In this document: positions 8,073-14,542 of the stretch, one piece after another
How the letters are laid out: each line of letters opens with the position of its first letter
Numbering within the stretch: position 1 is the stretch's first letter
Source of the DNA: Acidobacteriota bacterium
GTDB lineage: Bacteria > Acidobacteriota > Terriglobia > Terriglobales > Acidobacteriaceae
Direction: 5' to 3'
Assembly (NCBI GenBank): GCA_021778315.1
Contig: JAJYCQ010000024.1
Coordinates: 1 to 25,954, forward strand
DNA length: 25,954 nt
The notes under the pieces: model-generated
What the model was told of the DNA's origin: nothing
Seen by the model: only the letters and a program-made list of their open reading frames with translations
The model's database searches: none
Translations under genes and position numbers: made by a program

Positions 8073-9563
8073 TCAGCGAATTCCCTCCGCCCGTAGCCGC
8101 TCAAACACCCTCGCCAGTTTCTTCACTCCGGCCTTGATCTCCGGTTCATTCACCGCCGCAAACCCAACCTGCAACCCCTCCGGAACCTTCTCCGCATGGC
8201 AATACCGGTTCAGCGGAACCACATCAATCCCCTCCCTCGCCGCTCGCTCCGCCACCCACTCCGCAGACACCTTCCCTTTAATCAACCCAATCGTCTGCAA
8301 CCCCGCCTCAATCTTGGAGATCTCCAGATCCTCGCCCAAATACTCGCGAGCACTCTCCATCAGCAGCGAAAACCTCTCCTCATAAATCTTCCGCATCCTC
8401 CGCAAATGCCGCCCAAAGTGTCCCTGCTCCATAAAGTCGCACAGCACCGCCTGGTCCAGCAGAGGATGATGCCGCGTCGTCAGCGCCTTCGTCCTCGCAA
8501 ACACCTCCACCAGGTCCTCCGGCAACACGAGGTACCCCATCCGCAGCGATGGGAACATCACCTTATTGAAGCTCCCGCAAAAGATCACCTTCCCCGCGCG
8601 ATCCAGCCCCTGCATCGCCGGCAGAGGCCTCCCCGCAAACCGAAACTCGCTGTCGTAGTCATCCTCAAAGATCGCCGTGTCATACTTCTTCGCCCACGCC
8701 AGCAGCTGCAATCGCCGCTGTAGACTCATCGTCATCCCCATCGGATACTGGTGCCCAGGAGTCACAAACAGCATCCTGCATCGCCGAAAATCACTCTCCC
8801 TCGGAGCCGCTCCCTCCCCATCCAGACGAGCCGACACCACCTTCGCCCCCGCCGCCCGAAAGATCGCATACGCCCCTTGGTACCCCGGGTCTTCCATCAA
8901 CACCTTGTCCCCCGGATCCAGCAGCAGCCGCGTCGTCAGGTCCAGCCCCTCCTGTATCCCCGACACCATCACCACCTGCTCCGCACTGCAACTCACTCCC
9001 CGCGACGTATGCGCATACTCCGCCACCGCCCTCCGCAGAGGAGCATAGCCCTTCGCCTCGCACCCCAGCAGTGACCTCGCCGTCGCTCCCCGCAATCTCC
9101 TCGACGACACCTGCGCCCACAGCGTCGTCGGAAATAAATCCAGCGCCGGAAGATTCGTCCGAAACGCCCTGCTCTCCAGCTTCACATACATCGAGAACGG
9201 CTCCACCCGCCGGCCAAAGTCCGACAGTGGCTGCCCTCGCTGCACCCCCCCATTCGCCTCCCCCTCCGACACCTCCTCGAACTGTAGCAAATGCTCCGGC
9301 AGGATCTTCGCCACATACGTCCCGGACCCCCGCCGGGCCTCCACATACCCCTCCGCCTGCAGCTCCCCCAGTGCCGCCAGAATCGTTCCTCGCGACAACC
9401 TATACTGTCGCGCAAAGTCCCTGCTCGCCGGAAGCTTCGCCCCCGGCCCAATCCGCCCGCTCAGAATCTCCGCCCGCAGAGCATTGCGCAGCCAGTGAAA
9501 CGCCACCATCCCCGCTGGCCGAGGAGGAAGCACCAACTCGAAGCTCGAATCCCTCCTCGTCAT
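8073..9563 (-). CDS. MocR/PdxR-type regulator: GntR winged helix fused to class I aminotransferase domain
   Basis: The 496-residue protein has an N-terminal GntR-family winged helix (about 20-87: LRAEILSGRIGPGAKLPASRDFA, LSRGTILAALGELQAEGYV, RRGSGTYV, given here as parts). A linker leads to a fold-type-I aminotransferase-like domain. PLP-site landmarks are FEDDYDSEFRF (299-309) and GSFNKVMFPSLRMGY (330-344), with K334 the expected Schiff-base lysine and R341 the usual conserved arginine. Members sense PLP or an amino acid and control genes such as pdxST, gabTD or transporters. The target here is not evident, since no pyridoxal or GABA gene is adjacent. The start ATG at 9563 follows GGAGAG. 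Two direct-repeat boxes at 9606-9645 lie in the gap to the divergent TPR gene, so autoregulation and control of that gene are reasonable guesses. Length is typical. Confidence 0.92.
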   Translation of the reverse strand: MTRRDSSFELVLPPRPAGMVAFHWLRNALRAEILSGRIGPGAKLPASRDFARQYRLSRGTILAALGELQAEGYVEARRGSGTYVAKILPEHLLQFEEVSEGEANGGVQRGQPLSDFGRRVEPFSMYVKLESRAFRTNLPALDLFPTTLWAQVSSRRLRGATARSLLGCEAKGYAPLRRAVAEYAHTSRGVSCSAEQVVMVSGIQEGLDLTTRLLLDPGDKVLMEDPGYQGAYAIFRAAGAKVVSARLDGEGAAPRESDFRRCRMLFVTPGHQYPMGMTMSLQRRLQLLAWAKKYDTAIFEDDYDSEFRFAGRPLPAMQGLDRAGKVIFCGSFNKVMFPSLRMGYLVLPEDLVEVFARTKALTTRHHPLLDQAVLCDFMEQGHFGRHLRRMRKIYEERFSLLMESAREYLGEDLEISKIEAGLQTIGLIKGKVSAEWVAERAAREGIDVVPLNRYCHAEKVPEGLQVGFAAVNEPEIKAGVKKLARVFERLRAEGIR

Positions 9564-9605
9564 CTCTCCACCCTACCCCCAAACAAGCCTCCTCGACCCC
9601 ATCCC

Positions 9606-9645
9606 AAAAGTGGTCCAGTCAATTTCGCGTAAGTGGGCCTAGTCA
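9606..9645. promoter_or_regulatory. Paired direct-repeat boxes, candidate MocR operator
   Basis: Two similar 16-mers lie 23 bp apart on the plus strand: AAAAGTGGTCCAGTCA (9606-9621) and TAAGTGGGCCTAGTCA (9630-9645, with an extra base in the middle). The core AGTGGNCC plus AGTCA recurs at about two helical turns. This is the geometry described for MocR-family proteins, which bind direct repeats, and the core resembles the AAAGTGG boxes I recall for PdxR regulators. The boxes lie 43-82 bp upstream of the regulator start and about 100 bp upstream of the divergent gene at 9748. Confidence 0.5.
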
Positions 9646-9747
9646 GGCATACCAATCTGGGATCATCCTAATCCCCAGATCCTGCCCCGGTCTAGCCGCT
9701 TCCCCTTCCGGCTCACCCACGACCCCGGCACCGATCCGGAGGCCGTG

Positions 9748-10575
9748 ATGAACTCCTCAAACGCCATAACCCCACGCCCATTCTCGATTCTGCGCCCCAC
9801 CCTGGCCGCGCTTCTCTTGTCCCTCTGCACCGCCCTCTCCCCCCACGCCTCTGCCCAGCAGCGGCTCCTCAGCATCGTCGCCGACGATCACCAGCAACCC
9901 GCCCCCTCCGCATCCTCCAGCAGTGGTCTCGTCACCATGACCCCCGAGGCCACCGCCGACCTCCTCGCCGCCCGGCAGCACTATCAGGACGCCATCAGCG
10001 CCTACAAAAAACTCCCCCAAACCCCCGAAATCACCAACAAAATCGGGATCGCCTACCAGCACCTCCAGTCCTACGCCGACGCCCGCTTCTACTTCTCCCG
10101 CGCCATCCACCAGGACCGCAAATTCGCCGCAGCCTATAACAATCTCGGCACCCTCGAATACCACGATAGAGATCTTCGCCGCGCCGAGCGCCTCTACCAC
10201 CGCGCCATCAAGCTAAGCCCCAAAACCCCCCAGTTCTGGAGCAACCTCGGTGCCGCCGACCTCGCCAGCAAACAGTACCGCGATGGAGCCGAAGCCTACC
10301 AGCGAGCCTACGTCCTCGATCCCGACATCTTCGAGGAGATCGCCCTCAACGGCCTCCATGAGGCCACCTCCAACGAAGACATGGCCAAGATGTACCTCTG
10401 CTTCGCAGGAATCTTCGCCCGGGCCGGCCAAAAAGCCGAGGCCCTCGAATACCTCCGCAAAGCCCTCCTCGAAGGCTTCCATGACCGCAATGCCATCCAG
10501 CAGGACCAGCAATTCGCCAGCCTCCACGGCGACCCCACCTTCGACCAACTCTTCCCGAACCAGCACAAAAAGTGA
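9748..10575 (+). CDS. Secreted tetratricopeptide-repeat protein
   Basis: The 275-residue product has a signal peptide (RPTLAALLLSLCTALSPHASAQQ, in parts) and then helical TPR units across about 75-185. These read ARQHYQDAISAYKKLPQ, NKIGIAYQHLQSYADARFYFSRAI, AAYNNLGTLEYHDRDLRRAERLYHRAI and FWSNLGAADLASKQYRDGAEAYQRAY. A further degenerate pair follows near 235-270. TPRs mediate protein contacts, and partners cannot be named. I chose the ATG at 9748 over the GTG at 9745 because GGAGG at 9738-9742 then has a normal spacing. The gene is divergent from the MocR regulator and is followed by a perfect 28-bp palindrome 42 bp after its stop. Codon usage is like its neighbours. Confidence 0.85.
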   Translation: MNSSNAITPRPFSILRPTLAALLLSLCTALSPHASAQQRLLSIVADDHQQPAPSASSSSGLVTMTPEATADLLAARQHYQDAISAYKKLPQTPEITNKIGIAYQHLQSYADARFYFSRAIHQDRKFAAAYNNLGTLEYHDRDLRRAERLYHRAIKLSPKTPQFWSNLGAADLASKQYRDGAEAYQRAYVLDPDIFEEIALNGLHEATSNEDMAKMYLCFAGIFARAGQKAEALEYLRKALLEGFHDRNAIQQDQQFASLHGDPTFDQLFPNQHKK

Positions 10576-10617
10576 CCACCCGACCCTCCCAGGGGTCTCC
10601 ACTCGCACCATCTCCCC

Positions 10618-10645
10618 ACCCCGTATCTATATATAGATACGGGGT
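10618..10645. repeat. 28-bp perfect palindrome, operator-like
   Basis: Positions 10618-10631 read ACCCCGTATCTATA and 10632-10645 are its exact reverse complement, so the whole 28-mer is self-complementary with no loop. The centre TATCTATATATAGATA is very AT-rich within a GC-rich context. No T-run follows, so it is not a classic intrinsic terminator. It lies between the TPR gene (stop 10575) and the hydrolase gene (start 10801). A dimeric regulator site is the simplest reading; I recall PadR-type operators of broadly similar form. The rest of the 10576-10800 gap shows no named feature. Confidence 0.8.
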
Positions 10646-10800
10646 ACCTGTTTAGCCATCCCCCACCCACCTCCTCTCCACCAACCACCATCACCCCAGT
10701 ATCGAACTAGTTAACACCACCCCCACGACCCGATCTTCCCACTCGGTCCTCCCCACCTGCGGTACCCTTCTATCAGCACGCCTAATCCAGTGTCCTTGAT

Positions 10801-11634
10801 ATGAAGCCACGCATCGCCATCCCGCTCCCCACCTCCACCGATCTCCCCTACAACCAGCGCTCCTGGCCCGCCTACGCCACGGCCATCACGCGTTCCGGAG
10901 GGGAGCCCATCGCCATCGATCTCACCTCCACTCCCGCCCAACTCAACGCTCTCGTCGCCACCTGCGACGGCATCCTTCTCCCCGGCAGCCCCGCCGACGT
11001 CGACCCAGCCCTCTACGGAGCCGACCGCGACCCCGCCTCCGCACCCGTCGACCCCGCCCGCGAAGCCGTCGACTACCTCCTCCTCGACCACGCCGCAAAA
11101 TTCTCCAAGCCCGTCCTCGGCATCTGCTTCGGAGTCCAATCTCTAAACGTCTGGCGAGGAGGCTCCCTCATCCAGGACCTCACCCCCCTGCCCGTCAACC
11201 ACGAGGCTGGCAGCAAAGTCGCCATCGCCCACTCCGCGCTCATTGCTCCTAACAGCCTCCTCGCCTCCCTCCTCACCCCCGATGAAGCCCCCGAATCCAA
11301 CGGCTTCCTCCGCCTTCCCATCAACACCAGCCACCACCAATCCATCGCCGCCCCCGGCGACGGCCTCCGAATCGTAGCCCGCTGCCCCGACGACGGAGTC
11401 ATCGAGGCCGTCGAGCTAGACCCCGACCACCCAATGTTCCACGTGGAACATCCAGATGAACATTCATCCGCACGCTCCCAGTTCCTCCTCGGCGTCCAGT
11501 GGCACCCCGAGCGCAGCTTCGACATCAGCCCCGCCAGCCGCGCACTCTTCCAGCGCCTCGTGTCCGAAGCCCAACCCTTCGCCGACGCCCGCACCGCCCC
11601 GCAATCTCGCACCGTCGAAGCCCCCACCCCCTAG
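10801..11634 (+). CDS. Class I glutamine-amidotransferase-like hydrolase (gamma-glutamyl-GABA hydrolase / peptidase C26 family)
   Basis: The 277-residue protein has the triad pattern of the PuuD/peptidase C26 family. The nucleophile cysteine is C109 in KPVLGICFGVQ, and the acid-base pair lies in GVQWHPE (H235, E237). The N-terminus KPRIAIPLP and the segments DGILLPGSPADVDP and NTSHHQSI also fit. These enzymes cleave gamma-glutamyl amides, classically in putrescine breakdown. No other polyamine gene is nearby, so substrate is open. The ATG at 10801 lacks a clear Shine-Dalgarno sequence. Residues around 212-226 (MFHVEHPDEHSSARS) are an apparent insert between the usual IEAVE and LLGVQWHPE strands. 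Its DNA contains a parS-like 16-mer. The gene ends 21 bp before rsmG and may be cotranscribed with it. Confidence 0.88.
   Translation: MKPRIAIPLPTSTDLPYNQRSWPAYATAITRSGGEPIAIDLTSTPAQLNALVATCDGILLPGSPADVDPALYGADRDPASAPVDPAREAVDYLLLDHAAKFSKPVLGICFGVQSLNVWRGGSLIQDLTPLPVNHEAGSKVAIAHSALIAPNSLLASLLTPDEAPESNGFLRLPINTSHHQSIAAPGDGLRIVARCPDDGVIEAVELDPDHPMFHVEHPDEHSSARSQFLLGVQWHPERSFDISPASRALFQRLVSEAQPFADARTAPQSRTVEAPTP
11435..11450. other. parS: parS-like centromere site 1 (inside the hydrolase gene)
   Basis: The 16-mer TGTTCCACGTGGAACA is a perfect palindrome. It matches the chromosomal parS consensus (TGTTNCACGTGAAACA) with a compensating symmetric change. It is read in frame as MFHVEH. The parB gene lies 2.1 kb downstream. 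Confidence 0.9.
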
Positions 11635-11655
11635 CCGTAGGCCCCCTTAGCCATC

Positions 11656-12261
11656 ATGCCCAACCTCCCTGAATCGCGAATCGCCGCCCTCCTCCAGCCC
11701 TACCTCGGCCCCCATCCCGTCGCACCCACCCTCTACCCGCAACTCTCCACCTACCTCGACCTACTCCTCAAGTGGAACGCCCGCACCAACATCACGGCCA
11801 TCCGCGATCCCGAGGACATCGTCCGCCGCCACTTCGGCGAAAGCCTCTTCGCCGGCCTCCACCTCGTCCCACGCCTGCCCCCCCGCGCCACCCTTCTCGA
11901 CTTTGGCTCCGGAGCCGGCTTTCCCGGTCTCCCCATCCAACTCCTCTACCCCAATCTCCTCGTCACTCTCGCCGAGTCCCAGGGCAAAAAGTCCTCCTTC
12001 CTTCGCGAAGCCGTTCGAACACTCGCTCTCTCCACCGAAGTCTGGGCCGCCCGCGTCGACACCATGCCTCCCGCCCGCCTCTTCGACGCCATCACCCTCC
12101 GTGCCGTCGACAACATGCCGCAGGCCCTCGCCGACGCTCAACCCCGCATCGCCCCCCACGGCTGGCTCGTTACTCTCTCCACCGACCCTCCGCCCAACGC
12201 CGAGCGCATCGCCCTCCCCGGAACCGCCCCCGGCTGGCTAACCCTCCAGCAGCAACCCTGA
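11656..12261 (+). CDS. rsmG: 16S rRNA (guanine-527-N7)-methyltransferase RsmG
   Basis: This SAM-dependent methyltransferase modifies G527 of 16S rRNA in the 530 loop; loss gives low-level streptomycin resistance in other bacteria. Family motifs are WNARTNITAIRDPEDIVRRHFGESL (40-64, in parts), the SAM-binding LLDFGSGAGFPGLPI (80-94), AESQGKKSSFLREA (106-119) and FDAITLRAVDNM further on. Length is 201 residues, close to the 207 of E. coli. The ATG at 11656 is 21 bp from the hydrolase stop. No strong ribosome site is visible. The order rsmG-parA-parB is a conserved chromosomal block near replication origins, which supports the call. A parS-like site begins 28 bp after the stop. Confidence 0.93.
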   Translation: MPNLPESRIAALLQPYLGPHPVAPTLYPQLSTYLDLLLKWNARTNITAIRDPEDIVRRHFGESLFAGLHLVPRLPPRATLLDFGSGAGFPGLPIQLLYPNLLVTLAESQGKKSSFLREAVRTLALSTEVWAARVDTMPPARLFDAITLRAVDNMPQALADAQPRIAPHGWLVTLSTDPPPNAERIALPGTAPGWLTLQQQP

Positions 12262-12288
12262 CCCCCTCCACCCTGACATCCACCCCAA

Positions 12289-12304
12289 TGTTCCACGTGG
12301 AACA
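12289..12304. other. parS: parS-like centromere site 2
   Basis: TGTTCCACGTGGAACA is identical to site 1. It lies in the rsmG-parA gap. Confidence 0.93.
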
Positions 12305-12545
12305 CCCTCCTTTCACCACCCGACAATACTTTGCTGAAGCAGCACCATTACCGCCCGAAGGTTCGCTCAGTCACGCCACTTGCATCCCCAAAGCAACACC
12401 ATTCCGCACCGAAAGCGGCACCAAAAACAACCCCAACACCCGCTGCCATCCCGCGAATCACCTGCAAACCCACAGATTCCGTACGCATTGCACAACATTT
12501 CCTCCCAATATCCTCCACCGAGCCTCCACTCCACCCCATTCCAAA

Positions 12546-12561
12546 CGTTCCACGTGGAACA
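12546..12561. other. parS: parS-like centromere site 3, upstream of parA
   Basis: CGTTCCACGTGGAACA differs from sites 1 and 2 only at the first base. The inner 14-mer palindrome is intact. It lies 39 bp before the parA ATG, where bound ParB could affect parA transcription (inference). Confidence 0.92.
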
Positions 12562-12600
12562 TCAACCCTCCGCATCTGCTACCCTTGGTCTCGTCCCGCC

Positions 12601-13515
12601 ATGTCCGAACAGCTAAAACCCACCAATCCGCCCGCCCCCACCCCTACGGCCCCTCGCAGTAAGGTGATCGCCATCGTGAACCAGAAGGGCGGAGTAGGCA
12701 AAACCACCACCGCCATCAATCTGGCCGCAGCCATCGCCCTCGAAGGAGTTCCCGTCCTCCTCCTCGACGTCGATCCCCAGGCCAACACCTCCGGAGGCCT
12801 CGGCTTCCCCCGCGACGAGGCCCGCCTCTCCGTCTACGACCTCCTCCTCGGAAACGCCACCGCCCGCGAGGTCATTCTCCCCACGGAAGTCGTAAACCTC
12901 TCCCTGATCCCGGGAACCCGCAACATGATCGGGGCAAACCTCGAGCTCGTCTCCGTCGAACGCCGCGAATCCCGCCTCCGCGAAGCACTCGAACCCGTTC
13001 GAACCGAATATCCCTTCATCCTCCTCGATTGCCCGCCAGCCCTCGATCTCCTCACCCTCAACTCCCTCGTCGCCGCCGACACCCTCCTCGTTCCCATGCA
13101 GGCCGAATATTTCGCCCTCGAAGGAATCTCCGAACTCATGGCCACCCTCGACAGCGTCGCCGCCAGCTTCAACCCCGGCCTCTCCCTCGAAGGCGTCCTC
13201 CTCACCATGTTCGACGACCGAACCAACCTCTCCCAGCAGGTCCGCGAAAACCTCGTCGGCTTCTTCAACGACCGCATCTTCAAGACCACCATCCCCCGCA
13301 ATATCCGCCTCGCCGAGGCCCCCAGCCACGGCAAACCCGTTGCGCTCTATGACCCCCGCTCCCGGGGAGCCGAGGCCTATCACGCCCTCGCCCTCGAACT
13401 CCTCGAACGCAACGGCATGAAGGCACCCAAAAAGCCCGGCCCAGCCCCCACCTTCCCCGTCCTAGAAAGCATGGGAGAATCCAAGGGAATCTGGCCCTTC
13501 AAAAGCAAGAAATAG
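12601..13515 (+). CDS. parA: Chromosome-partitioning ATPase ParA/Soj
   Basis: ParA is a deviant-Walker ATPase that binds DNA nonspecifically as an ATP dimer and moves ParB-parS complexes. The 304-residue product has the P-loop KGGVGKTTT (29-37), DVDPQANTSGGLG (56-68), the Walker-B LLDCPPAL segment, and the C-terminal NIRLAEAPSHGKPVALYDPRSRGAEAY typical of Soj, cited in parts. A frame opening at 12331 would add 90 residues, but those lack family similarity and include a translated parS site. The ATG at 12601 places the P-loop about 28 residues in, as in relatives. No Shine-Dalgarno sequence is evident at this start. The 70-bp gap to parB contains a weak hairpin. ParA and ParB are likely one operon. 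Confidence 0.95.
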   Translation: MSEQLKPTNPPAPTPTAPRSKVIAIVNQKGGVGKTTTAINLAAAIALEGVPVLLLDVDPQANTSGGLGFPRDEARLSVYDLLLGNATAREVILPTEVVNLSLIPGTRNMIGANLELVSVERRESRLREALEPVRTEYPFILLDCPPALDLLTLNSLVAADTLLVPMQAEYFALEGISELMATLDSVAASFNPGLSLEGVLLTMFDDRTNLSQQVRENLVGFFNDRIFKTTIPRNIRLAEAPSHGKPVALYDPRSRGAEAYHALALELLERNGMKAPKKPGPAPTFPVLESMGESKGIWPFKSKK

Positions 13516-13535
13516 CCCCTACCCCCTTATTTTCA

Positions 13536-13560
13536 AGCTCTTAGCAAGCAGCTAGAAGCT
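13536..13560. other. Imperfect hairpin between parA and parB
   Basis: AGCTCTTAGC (13536-13545) and GCTAGAAGCT (13551-13560) pair at 8 of 10 positions around a 5-base loop. No T-run follows. It could tune parB expression or RNA stability, or be chance. Confidence 0.35.
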
Positions 13561-13585
13561 AACAAGGCTAAACGAGGAACCAAGT

Positions 13586-14512
13586 ATGTCAACACCGTCC
13601 GAAACCAAAACCAAGCCCCGCGCCCTCGGCAAAGGTCTGGAATCCCTCCTTCCCTCCAGGTCCGCGGCCCCAGCGCCCGCCCCAGTCAGCATCTCGGCCG
13701 CGGCAGAGACCGCCGGCAAGCCCCTCGAGATCCCCGTCGATCTCATCGACCGCAACCCCTTCCAGACCCGCACCAACTTCGACGAAACCAAGCTTGCCGA
13801 GCTCGCCATCTCCATTACCGCCTCCGGAGTCGTCCAACCCATCGTCGTCCGCCACGGCCAGAACTTCCAGCACGACGGCCGCTACACCCTCATCACCGGA
13901 GAGCGCCGCCTCCTCGCCAGCAAGAAGGCCGGCAAGCCGACCATCCCCGCCATCCTCCGCGAGGTCTCCAACCTCCAGGCCATGGAGATGACCATCGTCG
14001 AGAACCTGCAGCGGGCCGACCTCAACCCCATGGAGCAGGCCCACGCTTACGTTCGCCTCAGCCGCGACTTCCACATGACCCAGGAGCAGATGGCCGAGCG
14101 CACCGGCAAAGACCGAGCCAGCGTCTCTAACTTCCTTCGTTTGTTGAAGTTACCAGATTCCGTCCAGCGCCACGTAGAGCTCGGAGTACTCAGCTTCGGC
14201 CACGCCCGGGCCCTCCTCGCGCTCGAAACCCCCGAGGCCATCACCGCCGCCGCGCAAAAAGTCCTCGCGCTCCATCTCTCCGTCCGGTCCACCGAAAACT
14301 ACGTCCATGGCCTCCTCAACCCCGAATCCCGCGCCAAAGAACCCAAGGCCATCGTCCCCGTCGACCCCAATGTTCGCGAGGCTCAGGACAACCTCCGCCG
14401 CACCCTCGGCCTCAAGGTCACCATCGAGGACAAGAAGGGCAAGGGCAAGGTCATCATCGAATACTCCGGCGTAGAAGACTTCGACGCCATCCTCTCCGCT
14501 CTAGCCAAGTAG
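13586..14512 (+). CDS. parB: Chromosome-partitioning protein ParB/Spo0J
   Basis: ParB is a CTP-dependent DNA clamp that loads at parS and spreads. The 308-residue protein has the N-terminal box KPRALGKGLESLL (10-22), which contacts ParA. The CTP-binding motifs are GERRLLA (105-111) and ENLQRADLNPMEQA (139-152), and a helix-turn-helix sits at about 164-185 (MTQEQMAERTGKDRASVSNFL in parts). A C-terminal dimerisation domain covers about 255-308. The linker 24-44 is alanine/proline-rich. ATG at 13586 has GAGG about 10 bases upstream. Three parS-like sites within 2.2 kb upstream are the expected partners. All key residues appear present. Confidence 0.96.
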   Translation: MSTPSETKTKPRALGKGLESLLPSRSAAPAPAPVSISAAAETAGKPLEIPVDLIDRNPFQTRTNFDETKLAELAISITASGVVQPIVVRHGQNFQHDGRYTLITGERRLLASKKAGKPTIPAILREVSNLQAMEMTIVENLQRADLNPMEQAHAYVRLSRDFHMTQEQMAERTGKDRASVSNFLRLLKLPDSVQRHVELGVLSFGHARALLALETPEAITAAAQKVLALHLSVRSTENYVHGLLNPESRAKEPKAIVPVDPNVREAQDNLRRTLGLKVTIEDKKGKGKVIIEYSGVEDFDAILSALAK

Positions 14513-14542
14513 CTCATTCCAAAAATCCAACGAGGTCCCATC

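Larger units (their letters stand above)
12262..12600. other. rsmG-parA intergenic region with two parS-like sites
   Basis: This 339-bp gap separates rsmG and the chosen parA start. It holds parS-like sites at 12289 and 12546. An imperfect direct repeat (12337-12360 and 12391-12414, sharing AAGCARCACCATT and CCGAA) lies between them. An open frame continuous with parA runs through the gap from 12331, but it translates the parS site as NVPRGT and shows no family homology upstream of MSEQ. I see no other gene here. The parA promoter presumably lies in this gap; no good -35/-10 pair stands out. Confidence 0.7.

Noticed and set aside
7547..8104. Extended start for the ComEA-like gene at 8104
   Set aside because: The added 72 residues precede a perfect ribosome site and a proper signal peptide at 7888, and lack similarity.
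13536..13560. Intrinsic terminator between parA and parB
   Set aside because: The stem is imperfect and no T-run follows. ParA and ParB are expected to be cotranscribed.
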